A stretch of DNA of 64,000 nt from positions 54,024 to 118,023 of the forward strand of contig CAMDGF010000003.1 of NCBI GenBank assembly GCA_945897555.1, read 5' to 3'. Shown piece after piece: positions 1-7,543 of the stretch (the stretch's first letter is position 1; each line of letters starts with the position of its first letter). Both the position numbers and the translations under genes were made by a program. This DNA comes from Klebsiella pneumoniae (GTDB lineage: Bacteria; Pseudomonadota; Gammaproteobacteria; Burkholderiales; UBA3065). The notes beneath the pieces are model-generated. The model ran no database searches. It was not told the DNA's origin and saw only the letters and a list, made by a program, of their open reading frames with translations.

Positions 1-767
1 ACAGGCAGGCTGGCATCGCCTTGGCCGCGTCCAAGCGCGACATGGTCTACAACCGCTTGTCACGGCGTCTGCGGGCGCTCGGTGTGGACCGTTTTGATGC
101 CTACTTGGACCGCCTTGAGCAGAACCAGCGCGACCCGGAGTGGCAGCACTTCATCAACGCACTCACCACCAACACCACCTCGTTCTTCCGCGAGGCGCAT
201 CACTTCCCGGTGCTGGCGGACTTGTTGCGCCAGCGTATCGGCAGACATGCGCCGGCCATCTGGTGCGCGGCCGCCTCAACCGGCGAGGAACCCTACTCGA
301 TCGCCATGACCGTGGCCGATACGCTCGGGCCCCAAAGCTCACAGGTGCGCATCGTTGCCTCCGACCTTGATACTGCGGTCCTCGACATCGCAGCCGCCGG
401 GGTCTATCCGATGGACCGTGTGGAGCGGTTGGCGCCCGATGTCTTGCGGCGACATTTTTTGCGTGGCAAAGGCGATCAGTCGGGCAATGTGCGGATCCGC
501 CCTGAGTTGCAACGCATGATCAGCTTCACCCAGGTGAATCTGCTGGATGAGCGCTTGCCGGTGCAGGGCCCGTTCGATGCCATCTTCTGCCGCAACGTGC
601 TCATCTATTTCGACCGCGCGACCCAGGCTCAGGTGGTGCGTCGGTTCGCGCCGCTGCTGCAACCCGATGGTCTGCTGTTCATCGGCCACTCGGAGAGCCT
701 GTTCCACGTCAGCGATGTGTTCCGGCTGCAAGGGCAGACCATCTATCAGCGGGTCGAGCAAGGTTAG
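1..767 (+). CDS. cheR: CheR chemotaxis protein methyltransferase (5' end missing)
   Basis: SAM-dependent methyltransferase that adds methyl groups to glutamates of chemoreceptors, working against CheB during adaptation in the cytoplasm. The reading frame is open from base 3 and reads GIALAASKR into RLSRRLRAL, the alpha-helical N-terminal CheR domain, so the true start lies before the window. The SAM-binding domain shows AASTGEEPYS (motif I), ASDLD, and FCRNVLIYFD. The C-terminus GHSESL is family-typical. Four bases separate it from cheD, and cheB follows, so this is the tail of a chemotaxis operon. Identification is secure; only the first few dozen residues are missing. Confidence 0.96.
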   Translation, partial: RQAGIALAASKRDMVYNRLSRRLRALGVDRFDAYLDRLEQNQRDPEWQHFINALTTNTTSFFREAHHFPVLADLLRQRIGRHAPAIWCAAASTGEEPYSIAMTVADTLGPQSSQVRIVASDLDTAVLDIAAAGVYPMDRVERLAPDVLRRHFLRGKGDQSGNVRIRPELQRMISFTQVNLLDERLPVQGPFDAIFCRNVLIYFDRATQAQVVRRFAPLLQPDGLLFIGHSESLFHVSDVFRLQGQTIYQRVEQG

Positions 768-771
768 GCGG

Positions 772-1374
772 ATGTCTGATGCCCACCGCGCCAGCTTGCG
801 CTACCGCGAGCGTGCCTTCGACACCATGGCCATCAAGGTGCTGCCGGGTGAGTTCTATGTCACGGCCGAGGAGATCGCGCTGACCACCACGTTGGGGTCG
901 TGTGTCGCTGCGTGCATCCACGACCCGGTGGCTGGCGTCGGTGGCATGAACCACTTCATGCTCCCCGATTCCAGCGGCGATCGGGCGCCCGGCATGATCT
1001 CGGCATCGGCTCGCTATGGCGTGTACGCCATGGAGTTGCTGCTCAACCAGCTGTATGCCGCGGGCGCGAGCCGCAAGCGCTTGCGTGCGCGTGTGTTCGG
1101 CGGTGCGCACGTGCTGCCGGGCGCAAGTATCTCGCAGGTCGGTGCACGCAACGCCGACTTCGTGCGCGGCTTCCTGCGCAAGGAGTCGATCGAACTGATC
1201 GCCGAGAAACTGGCGGGGACCGAGGCGCTCAAGGTATGTTTCTTCCCAGTGAGTGGCAAGACTTGGGTCAAACCACTCCCTGTGGCCGACATCGGCAGCG
1301 TGGCGCGACTCGAAGCCGAGCATGCGCGACGCATCCGTCGGGCTCCGACGAGTGGCGATGTCGAGTTGTTCTGA
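772..1374 (+). CDS. cheD: CheD chemoreceptor glutamine deamidase
   Basis: Deamidates specific glutamines of methyl-accepting chemotaxis proteins to glutamates, creating methylation sites. It is 200 aa, the usual length. The catalytic Cys is visible in TLGSCVAACIHD (Cys44) and the His in GGMNHFMLP (His61). I chose the ATG at 772, four bases after the cheR stop; an open frame extends upstream but overlaps cheR. The position between cheR and cheB is the common CheR-CheD-CheB arrangement of proteobacterial chemotaxis operons, and the three are probably co-transcribed. Confidence 0.95.
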   Translation: MSDAHRASLRYRERAFDTMAIKVLPGEFYVTAEEIALTTTLGSCVAACIHDPVAGVGGMNHFMLPDSSGDRAPGMISASARYGVYAMELLLNQLYAAGASRKRLRARVFGGAHVLPGASISQVGARNADFVRGFLRKESIELIAEKLAGTEALKVCFFPVSGKTWVKPLPVADIGSVARLEAEHARRIRRAPTSGDVELF

Positions 1375-1395
1375 CCGGGACCGAACAGGAGCAGG

Positions 1396-2457
1396 ATGAA
1401 GGCGTTTAGCAGCGAACGGCCGATGCGGGTCATCGTCGTCGATGACTCGGCGGTGGTGCGCGCGGTTCTCACCGAGCTCATCAATGCCGAGCCCGACATG
1501 AAGGTGGTGGGGGCTGCAGCCGATGCTTTTGCTGCGCGTGAAGCCATCCGTGTCTTCGATCCGGACGTCATCACTCTGGACGTCGAGATGCCGCACATGG
1601 ACGGGCTCGATTTTCTCGAGAAGCTCATGCGCCTGCGACCGACGCCGGTTGTGATGATCTCGACGCTGACCGAACGGGGTTCGGAGGCGGCGCTGCGGGC
1701 GCTCGAACTGGGGGCCATCGATTTCGTGGCCAAGCCACGCGTCGACGTGGCGCACTCGATGGCAGGTTATGCGCGCGAGATCACGCAGAAGCTGCGCATC
1801 GCCGCCAGTGCGCGGATGCCGACCCAGCGATCCACGCTGGCGGTCACGGGTGGCGCTGCGCTGACGCAGATGCGCCGTGCGCCGCATCCGGACCAGGTCA
1901 TCGCCATCGGCGCCTCGACAGGTGGCACCGAGGCGATCAAGCACATCCTGCTGCAGATGCCACCGGATTGTCCGCCGATCGTCATCACTCAGCACATGCC
2001 GGAGAACTTCACGCGCATGTTCGCCGACCGTCTCGACCGCGAGTGTCGGATCAAGGTGCGCGAGGCTCAGCATGACGATCGCTTGCAGCCTGGTCAGGCG
2101 CTGATCGCCCCAGGCAATCGGCACTTGCTCATGAAGAAGCGCGCCAGCGGCTACGTCTGCCAGTTATCGGATGCCGAGCCGGTCAGCCGTCACAAGCCTT
2201 CGGTCGATGTCATGTTCGGCTCGGTGGCAACCCAGATCGGTCGACACGCGCTGGGGGTCATACTCACCGGAATGGGCCGTGATGGTGCCAGTGGCATGGC
2301 CGAGATGAAGCGGGCCGGCGCCTACAACATCGCGCAGGATGAGCAGAGCTGTGTGGTCTTCGGCATGCCGCGCGAGGCCATCAATGCCGGCGGAGTCGAT
2401 GTCGTGGTGCCACTCGACCGCATCTTCGACCGCCTCATGGAGCGAGTCGGCGCCTGA
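1396..2457 (+). CDS. cheB: CheB chemotaxis response regulator / methylesterase
   Basis: Removes methyl groups from chemoreceptors and deamidates glutamines; activity rises when CheA phosphorylates its receiver domain. Residues 10-130 are a receiver domain with acidic VVDDS near residue 15 and the phospho-acceptor Asp62 in TLDVEMPHMDG. After a linker, the esterase domain carries the triad Ser174 (IGASTGG), His200 (ITQHMP) and Asp296 (GMGRDGASG). The length of 353 aa is normal. An AGGAG-like site sits just before the ATG. It lies 21 bp after cheD in the same operon. Confidence 0.97.
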   Translation: MKAFSSERPMRVIVVDDSAVVRAVLTELINAEPDMKVVGAAADAFAAREAIRVFDPDVITLDVEMPHMDGLDFLEKLMRLRPTPVVMISTLTERGSEAALRALELGAIDFVAKPRVDVAHSMAGYAREITQKLRIAASARMPTQRSTLAVTGGAALTQMRRAPHPDQVIAIGASTGGTEAIKHILLQMPPDCPPIVITQHMPENFTRMFADRLDRECRIKVREAQHDDRLQPGQALIAPGNRHLLMKKRASGYVCQLSDAEPVSRHKPSVDVMFGSVATQIGRHALGVILTGMGRDGASGMAEMKRAGAYNIAQDEQSCVVFGMPREAINAGGVDVVVPLDRIFDRLMERVGA

Positions 2458-2482
2458 CGGCGGCCGCAGCCGGAGAGTCATC

Positions 2483-2665
2483 TTGGACAATGCCTTGCCC
2501 TTGATACTGATCGAAGGTGTGCTGGTGTTCGGCGGCGTACTGGCGTTTGCCTGGTGGCAGTTTCGCGACCTGCGGCGCGAACGCGAAAAGGCGGCGCGTA
2601 TGGCCGCCGCACCGCCCCCGCCAAGCGCTGGTCAAGGCGGTGCGGGCGATGGCGGTCTATCCTGA
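2483..2665 (+). CDS. small single-pass membrane protein, function unknown
   Basis: A 60-aa ORF beginning with TTG at 2483, chosen because GGAGAG lies about six bases upstream and no ATG gives a sensible N-terminus. Residues 5-25 (LPLILIEGVLVFGGVLAFAWW) form one membrane helix, followed by a basic stretch FRDLRREREKAARM and a Pro/Gly-rich tail. It follows cheB by 25 bp and overlaps the next gene by 17 bp, suggesting cotranscription with the chemotaxis operon. I recognise no family. The helix plus juxtamembrane arginines make it more likely real than chance. Confidence 0.6.
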   Translation: MDNALPLILIEGVLVFGGVLAFAWWQFRDLRREREKAARMAAAPPPPSAGQGGAGDGGLS

Positions 2666-3074
2666 GACGATGCGCGATGTCCCTTGTGATGCAGAGCATC
2701 GAAGTTGGCCGGGGTTGAGCCACCCGCGGCTGCCGCGGGCGCGTGCCGCTCTGTTGTTGATGGCCTGCTTGGCGGGCGCGATGGCCCCTGGGCTGCCGGC
2801 CTCTGCCGCCGTCTCCTGCGATCGCTTGGTGGACAGTGGCGTGCGCGACTGCAACACGCGGCTGAGCCTCGACACCCATGAGCTGCTCGAGCAGACCACA
2901 GTGAGCCTGACTCCGGAGCAGGTGGAGCAGGCCCGCAGGCAACGCCCCTTGCGCGAACTCGCGCCGAGCCCTGAGCAGTTCGGCCAGATCCAGACCTACT
3001 GCCGCAGCCACGGCGAGATCCGCCGTCGCATCGGCTTGGAGCGTGGCTTGTGTGAGGACGCCCCGCGCGACTGA
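2649..3074 (+). CDS. putative exported protein with four cysteines, function unknown
   Basis: A 141-aa protein if started at ATG 2649; ATG 2670 is an alternative. After an arginine-rich stretch, a hydrophobic segment RAALLLMACLAGAMAPGLPA followed by SASAAVSC-like residues looks like a signal peptide with AxA cleavage. The predicted mature part is about 90 residues, largely charged, with Cys in AVSCDR, RDCNTR, QTYCRS and GLCED, possibly two disulfides. It resembles no family I can name. It overlaps the small membrane protein gene upstream and converges on tusA, 18 bp away. Confidence 0.62.
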   Translation: MAVYPETMRDVPCDAEHRSWPGLSHPRLPRARAALLLMACLAGAMAPGLPASAAVSCDRLVDSGVRDCNTRLSLDTHELLEQTTVSLTPEQVEQARRQRPLRELAPSPEQFGQIQTYCRSHGEIRRRIGLERGLCEDAPRD

Positions 3075-3092
3075 TCGGCGCGCGACTGTGCG

Positions 3093-3347
3093 TCACGCAG
3101 TGGCGGGCCGTTTCTGGAGCAGAAGACGGTAGTAGCCTTCGGTGTCGTCACACCTCAGCAGGGCATGGCCGGTCTGCCGGCAGAACGCCTCAAAATCGTG
3201 CACCGAGGTCGGGTCGGTCGAGAGCACCTCGATCCGCTCACCTGCCCCAATCGCAGCCAGCGCTTTCTTGGTGCGCAGGATCGGCAACGGGCACTTGAGA
3301 CCACGGGCATCCACCTGGACCGCCGCTGCGGCCGTGTCGCCCGTCAC
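3093..3347 (-). CDS. tusA: TusA/SirA-family sulfur carrier protein
   Basis: A small 84-aa sulfur-relay protein of the TusA (SirA/YhhP/YeeD) fold. The signature CPxP is present as GLKCPLPILRTKKAL, with Cys19 the expected persulfide-carrying residue. In the best-known member the persulfide feeds tRNA 2-thiouridine synthesis; related proteins serve sulfur oxidation or molybdoenzyme maturation, and the sequence alone does not separate these roles. It follows the exported peroxiredoxin gene with only two bases between them and is probably the last gene of slyD-peroxiredoxin-tusA. Confidence 0.88.
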   Translation of the reverse strand: MTGDTAAAAVQVDARGLKCPLPILRTKKALAAIGAGERIEVLSTDPTSVHDFEAFCRQTGHALLRCDDTEGYYRLLLQKRPATA

Positions 3348-3349
3348 CC

Positions 3350-3889
3350 TCAGCCCTTGCTCGGTGTGGCCGGGCTCTGCAGTGTCCTCAGGGTCTGCAC
3401 CAGTTCATCAGCGTGGCTCTGCGGGTCGACGCCGATCCACGCGCGGTGCAGGGTGCCGTCTGGCGCGATCAGAAAGGTGTTGCGCTTGGCCATCTTGAAC
3501 ACCACGAGATTGAGCAGGCTGTCGTAGGCGCGCGCCACTTCGCCTTTTTCGTCGGCCAGCAAAGCGAAAGGCAGGCTGTGCTTGCGAGCGAACTCGGCGT
3601 GCGATGCCGGCTTGTCGACGCTGATGCCATACAGCGTGGCGCCGAGCTTGACCAACTCGTGGTGGCGGTCGCGCAGGTTGCAGGCCTCGGTGGTACAGCC
3701 GGGGGTGTCGTTCTTGGGGTAGAAATAGACCACCACCCATTGGCCGCGACGGTCAGTCAGCCGATGCACCTTGCCCGACGCATCGGGCAGCGCAAAGTCA
3801 GGTGCCGGCGCGCCGATCTCGGGCGCAGCGGCAGCAGGCCGGACCATACACAAGGCACCGATGACGGCCAGGGCAAGCAGCGCTCGCAT
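3350..3889 (-). CDS. exported PrxQ/BCP-type peroxiredoxin
   Basis: Thiol peroxidase of the PrxQ/BCP subfamily that reduces hydrogen peroxide and organic hydroperoxides. Starting at ATG 3889 (179 aa), the first 22 residues MRALLALAVIGALCMVRPAA form a signal peptide, so this copy is probably periplasmic, unlike cytoplasmic E. coli Bcp. The motif YPKNDTPGCTTEAC holds the peroxidatic Cys65 and resolving Cys70. A longer frame upstream only runs into slyD. It sits 13 bp after slyD and 2 bp before tusA. A periplasmic thiol reductant would be needed; none is encoded nearby. Confidence 0.9.
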   Translation of the reverse strand: MRALLALAVIGALCMVRPAAAAPEIGAPAPDFALPDASGKVHRLTDRRGQWVVVYFYPKNDTPGCTTEACNLRDRHHELVKLGATLYGISVDKPASHAEFARKHSLPFALLADEKGEVARAYDSLLNLVVFKMAKRNTFLIAPDGTLHRAWIGVDPQSHADELVQTLRTLQSPATPSKG

Positions 3890-3902
3890 GGGTTCGGCTG
3901 CC

Positions 3903-4379
3903 TCAGTGGTGGTGGCCGCCCGGGCCGTGGGCGTGGCCGTGCGCCACCTCATCGTCGGTGGCCTTGCGCAGGCCGCGCACGACCACCACGAACTCTACGG
4001 TCTGGCCGGCCAAGGGGTGGTTGCCATCGACCGTCACGCTGTCGGCCGAGACCTCCCTGACGGTGTAGACCGCCACTTCCTCGCCATCTTCGCCGCTGCC
4101 GGCGAACTGCATGCCGACCTGCACGTCGGGTGGAAAGGCGCTGCGGGGTTCAGTGCGCACCGCATTCTCGTCGAAGTGACCGAACCCGTCTTCCGGCTCG
4201 ATGCGCGCGCGCACCTCTTGCCCCACTTCGGCGCCCTCGATGGCCGCCTCAAGGACCGGGAGCACGCCACCATGCCCGCCGTGCAGATAAGCGATCCCTT
4301 CCTCAGCCTCGAGGAGCGTGCCGCTGGTGTCGAGCAGTTGGTAATCGATGGTGACGACGGTGTTCTGGCCGACTTTCAT
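3903..4379 (-). CDS. slyD: SlyD-like FKBP peptidyl-prolyl isomerase
   Basis: Cytoplasmic FKBP-type prolyl isomerase and chaperone. The 158-aa protein begins MKVGQNTVVTIDYQL and contains the split FKBP domain with the IF (insert-in-flap) region between roughly residues 70 and 125 (EDGFGHFDENAV, VDGNHPLAGQTVEF). It ends in a short metal-binding His-rich tail, HGHAHGPGGHHH, as in E. coli SlyD, which delivers nickel to hydrogenase. The open frame extends far upstream but over roxA on the other strand; ATG 4379 is the family start. Divergent from roxA. Confidence 0.93.
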   Translation of the reverse strand: MKVGQNTVVTIDYQLLDTSGTLLEAEEGIAYLHGGHGGVLPVLEAAIEGAEVGQEVRARIEPEDGFGHFDENAVRTEPRSAFPPDVQVGMQFAGSGEDGEEVAVYTVREVSADSVTVDGNHPLAGQTVEFVVVVRGLRKATDDEVAHGHAHGPGGHHH

Positions 4380-4451
4380 GGGTATCCCGCGGGCGTAGAG
4401 CGTAAGTGGAAAGGCCGCCGATCGAGCGGCCGGGTGGCCGAGTATGCCCGA

Positions 4452-4457
4452 TATACT
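4452..4457 (+). promoter_or_regulatory. candidate -10 element of roxA
   Basis: TATACT lies six bases before the roxA ATG, which would put transcription start at or very near the start codon. It is also the right part of a small inverted repeat AGTAT-N7-ATACT (4441-4457). No good -35 hexamer and no Shine-Dalgarno sequence are visible, so this is a suggestion only. Confidence 0.35.
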
Positions 4458-4463
4458 CGCACC

Positions 4464-5603
4464 ATGACGATACCCCTGGATGCCGGATTGCCTCTGCTCG
4501 GGGGCATCGACGCCGCTCGATTCATGGCCGTTCACTGGCAGAAGCGGCCCTTGTTCGTGGCCGGCGCCGTGCCTCAGGCAGCCGACGTCATCGACATCGA
4601 GACGCTGTTCGAGCTGGCGCAGCACCCCGAAGCGCAGACTCGGCGCATCGCCCAGACAGACGACGCCTGGAGCGTGGCGTCGGGGCCACTGCGACCTCGC
4701 CAGCTTGCCAGTAAAGGCCGGTGGACAGTCCTTGTGCAGGGCATCAACCACTTTTTGCCGGCTGCTGACGCATTGCTGCGGCGCTTCGCCTTCATCCCCT
4801 ACACCCGGCTCGATGATGTGATGGCGAGTTACGCCACGCCGGGTGGCGGGGTCGGTCCGCACTACGATTCCTACGACGTGTTCCTCATCCAGGCGCGCGG
4901 CACGCGCCGCTGGCAGATCAGCGGACAATCCGATCGCAGTTTGCGGCCTGGGCAGCCACTCAAGTTGATGGCGGATTTTCGAGCCGAGCAGACCTTCGAC
5001 TGCCAGCCCGGCGACCTGCTCTATCTGCCGCCTGGCTATGCCCACGACGGTGTAGCGGTGGACGATTGCATCACGTTGTCGGTGGGCTTCAGGGCGCCCT
5101 CACACACCGAGCTGGCGCGCGAGTTCCTGTTCTGGATGGCTGATCGCGTCGAGCTGCCGGGTCTCTACGCCGACCCCGACCGGGTCCCGACGGCGGATCC
5201 AGCCGAGGTCGATGCTGGGCTGGTGCAGCGGGTGTCTGAGGTCTTTCAAGGCATCTGCTGGGACGAGCGCAGGGTGGCCGCCTTTCTTTGCCAGTACCTC
5301 TCCGAACCCAAGCCGCATATCGTCTTCGACCCTCCGGATGAGCCACTGGGGGCCATCGCGTTTGCGCGCGCGGCACGGCGCCTCGGCGTGGCACTCGATC
5401 TGCAGACGCTGATGTTGTACTGCGGCGACGAGGTCTACTGTAATGGTGAATCGCTGGCAGCAGATGCGTCGCTACGGCCGGCCTTGCAGCGTTTGGCCAG
5501 CCAGCGTTTTCTACAGGCCGACGAGATCGCCGCGGATCTTCCGACCCTGCTGTTCCCGCTCTATCAGGTCGGTCAACTCCACCTTGCTGAGCCTGCGCGC
5601 TGA
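4464..5603 (+). CDS. roxA: JmjC/cupin ribosomal oxygenase (RoxA/YcfD type)
   Basis: Fe(II)/2-oxoglutarate-dependent hydroxylase of the YcfD group, which in E. coli hydroxylates an arginine of ribosomal protein L16. From ATG 4464 it is 379 aa, the family length. The JmjC fold supplies the iron ligands His133 and Asp135 (GGVGPHYDSYDVF) and His194 (LPPGYAHDG). The C-terminal third corresponds to the dimerisation and winged-helix part. The frame is open upstream, but only ATG 4464 gives the usual N-terminus. It stands alone, divergent from slyD, and may have a leaderless transcript. Confidence 0.92.
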   Translation: MTIPLDAGLPLLGGIDAARFMAVHWQKRPLFVAGAVPQAADVIDIETLFELAQHPEAQTRRIAQTDDAWSVASGPLRPRQLASKGRWTVLVQGINHFLPAADALLRRFAFIPYTRLDDVMASYATPGGGVGPHYDSYDVFLIQARGTRRWQISGQSDRSLRPGQPLKLMADFRAEQTFDCQPGDLLYLPPGYAHDGVAVDDCITLSVGFRAPSHTELAREFLFWMADRVELPGLYADPDRVPTADPAEVDAGLVQRVSEVFQGICWDERRVAAFLCQYLSEPKPHIVFDPPDEPLGAIAFARAARRLGVALDLQTLMLYCGDEVYCNGESLAADASLRPALQRLASQRFLQADEIAADLPTLLFPLYQVGQLHLAEPAR

Positions 5604-5654
5604 TGCCGCACCGCCGCAAAGCAAAGAATGGCCGTTTTTCAAGGGTTTTTACGG

Positions 5655-5682
5655 TTTACTGGCAATTTTTTTGTGCTAGCAT
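5655..5682 (+). promoter_or_regulatory. candidate sigma-70 promoter of the small lipoprotein gene
   Basis: In an unusually AT-rich stretch for this window, TTTACT (5655-5660) and TAGCAT (5677-5682) are 16 bp apart, about 90 bp before the lipoprotein ATG. The T-rich spacer and the isolation of the downstream gene favour a dedicated promoter here. Assigned by eye only. Confidence 0.4.
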
Positions 5683-5771
5683 TCGCGCGATCGTGCGTTT
5701 GGCTTTGACCACCAGCGTGTCGACGTGAGCCATTCTGGTCATCAACTTCTCTCATTAAGGGAAAGCAAAAA

Positions 5772-5966
5772 ATGAAACTGTCCGCCCTGTTTGCCGCCCT
5801 GATCGCTGCTCTCGCCCTGACCGCCTGCGGCAAGAAGGAAGAAGCGCCGGCAGAAGCCCCTGCCGCTGAAGCCCCGGCTGCCCCCGCCGAAGCTCCTGCT
5901 GCTGAAGCGCCTGCCGCTGAAGCCCCGGCTGCTGACGCTGCTGCGCCTGCCGAAGCTGCCAAGTAA
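5772..5966 (+). CDS. small Ala/Glu/Pro-repeat lipoprotein
   Basis: A 64-aa protein with a lipoprotein signal peptide, MKLSALFAALIAALALTAC, lipobox LTAC with Cys19, then a mature part made almost entirely of APAEAPAAE-type repeats after CGKKEEAPAE. AAGGGA lies about nine bases before the ATG. Such short, abundant-looking AEP-rich lipoproteins occur in Betaproteobacteria without an assigned role; a cell-envelope spacer is my guess. It is monocistronic, with its own AT-rich upstream region and a strong terminator 12 bp after the stop. Length is likely variable between strains because of the repeat. Confidence 0.8.
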   Translation: MKLSALFAALIAALALTACGKKEEAPAEAPAAEAPAAPAEAPAAEAPAAEAPAADAAAPAEAAK

Positions 5967-5978
5967 GCGCTTGTCGCG

Positions 5979-6016
5979 ACAACAAAAAGCCGACCTGCGG
6001 GTCGGCTTTTTGTTGT
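5979..6016. terminator. bidirectional rho-independent terminator
   Basis: A perfect 17-bp stem, 5979-5995 paired with 6000-6016, closes a TGCG loop. The GC-rich stem GCCGACC/GGTCGGC is flanked by AAAAA on the left and TTTTT on the right, so it can terminate transcription from both directions: the lipoprotein gene on the plus strand and purC, the last gene of the minus-strand run. Confidence 0.9.
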
Positions 6017-6031
6017 CCATTCGTGCGTGGC

Positions 6032-6742
6032 CTACATCGCCACGCCGAGCCGACGCGCCACGTCCTGATAGGCCTCGACCACGCCGCCGAGATCGCGGCG
6101 GAAGCGGTCTTTGTCCAGTTTCTCGAGCGTCTTCGCGTCCCACAGGCGGCAGCCGTCCGGGCTGAATTCGTCGCCCAGCAGCAGCCGACCCTCAAAGCGC
6201 CCGAATTCCAGCTTGAAGTCGACGAGCAGGATGTCGGCGTGAGCAAAGGCCTCCTTGAGCAGGGTGTTCACGCGTAGCGTGATGGTGCGCATCACCTCGA
6301 TCTCGAGGTTGCTCGCCCAGCCGAAGGCACGCACATGGTCGTCGTTGATGAAGGGGTCGTGCAGGGCATCGCTCTTGTAGAAGAACTCGAACACCGGTTG
6401 CCGGAGCGTCTCGCCCTCATCGCGGCCGAGACGTTTGGCCAGTGACCCGGCGAGGCGATTGCGCACCACACACTCCACCGGCACCATGTCGAGGGCCTTG
6501 ACCAGCGACGTGGTGGGCCCGAGCAACGCCTCGAAGTGGGTCTCGACGCCTTCGGCGGCCAGCCGCTGCATGACCGCAGCATTGAAGCGATTGTTGGTCT
6601 CGCCCTTGCCAGCCAATTGGGCCACCTTGGCCCCGTCGAAGGCACTGGTGTCGTCTCTGTATTCGATGATGAGTCGCGTCGGGTCGTCGGTGGCGTAGAC
6701 CGTCTTGGCCTTGCCGCGATAGCGCTCTGCACGTTTCTCCAT
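6032..6742 (-). CDS. purC: SAICAR synthetase
   Basis: Phosphoribosylaminoimidazole-succinocarboxamide synthase: ATP-dependent joining of aspartate to CAIR in purine synthesis. At 236 aa it is the short E. coli-type enzyme. Visible motifs are RGKAKTVYA at the N-terminus, DDTSAFDGAK, GVETHFEAL, VPVECVVRNRLAGS and LVDFKLEFGR, and LGDEFSPDGCRLWD near the C-terminus. GAGGG lies upstream of ATG 6742. It is the last gene of the long minus-strand run, separated by 39 bp from the MBL hydrolase, and ends at the shared terminator. Confidence 0.97.
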   Translation of the reverse strand: MEKRAERYRGKAKTVYATDDPTRLIIEYRDDTSAFDGAKVAQLAGKGETNNRFNAAVMQRLAAEGVETHFEALLGPTTSLVKALDMVPVECVVRNRLAGSLAKRLGRDEGETLRQPVFEFFYKSDALHDPFINDDHVRAFGWASNLEIEVMRTITLRVNTLLKEAFAHADILLVDFKLEFGRFEGRLLLGDEFSPDGCRLWDAKTLEKLDKDRFRRDLGGVVEAYQDVARRLGVAM

Positions 6743-6781
6743 GGTCGTTCCCTCATGCGCCAGCCTTGCGACTGGCCTGGT

Positions 6782-7543
6782 TCAGGTGATTTGTCGCCAG
6801 TCGATGCCGTCGTCCTGACGGGCTACAGCGACCCACTCCGGGGCACAGCCGAGCGCGCCGCTGAGTGCGCCGCGAGCCAGCTCGGGGCGATTGTTCTGCT
6901 GGCTCAGATGCGCCGCGACGACATGTTGCAGCTGACTGCTGGTGATGCGGCCGAGCAGTTGGGCAGCGGCGGTGTTGCTGAGGTGGCCCCAGTCGCCGGC
7001 GACCCGCTCGATCAGGCTGGGCGGGTAGTCACTCTGGCGGAGCAGGCTCTCGTCGTGATTGCACTCAAGGAACAAGCCTTCGCAGCCGTGCAGCATGGTC
7101 ACCATGTGCGGCGTCACCGAGCCGGCATCGGTCAGGATGCCGAGACGACGCGCACCGTCGCCGATGACGAACTGCGCAGGTTCGCTGGCATCGTGTGGCA
7201 CCGGGAAGGGCGTGATCTCGAGATCGCCGACGGCAAAGCGGCCGTAGCCTTCGATGCGGCAAAGATCCAGACCTTCATGACTTTCGAGGTGTCGGGCGGT
7301 GCCATGGGTCAGCCAGACTTTGATGCCGTGCCGTGCAGCCAGACGAGCCACCCCGCCGATATGGTCGCCGTGTTCGTGCGTGACGAGGATGGCGTCGATG
7401 TCGGCGGGCAGCAGACCCAGGCGGCCCAGCCGGGTGCTGCAGTCCTTGAGTCCGAAGCCACAATCGACCATCACCGTAGTGGTGCCAGCCGAGACCAGCA
7501 GGGCGTTGCCTTGGCTGCCGCTGCCGAGGCTGGCAAAACGCAT
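6782..7543 (-). CDS. MBL-fold hydrolase, YycJ/WalJ-like
   Basis: Metallo-beta-lactamase-fold protein of 253 aa related to YycJ/WalJ, which have been linked to exonuclease or DNA-repair functions in Firmicutes; the substrate in Proteobacteria is not established. The fold is shown by the N-terminal SLGSGSQGNALLV and the di-metal motif VTHEHGDHIGG, with later ligands in LECNHDESLL, WGHLSN and VAAHLSQQNN. The bamC stop overlaps the ATG as TGATG; a GTG one codon earlier is also possible. That overlap suggests translational coupling with bamC. Confidence 0.87.
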   Translation of the reverse strand: MRFASLGSGSQGNALLVSAGTTTVMVDCGFGLKDCSTRLGRLGLLPADIDAILVTHEHGDHIGGVARLAARHGIKVWLTHGTARHLESHEGLDLCRIEGYGRFAVGDLEITPFPVPHDASEPAQFVIGDGARRLGILTDAGSVTPHMVTMLHGCEGLFLECNHDESLLRQSDYPPSLIERVAGDWGHLSNTAAAQLLGRITSSQLQHVVAAHLSQQNNRPELARGALSGALGCAPEWVAVARQDDGIDWRQIT

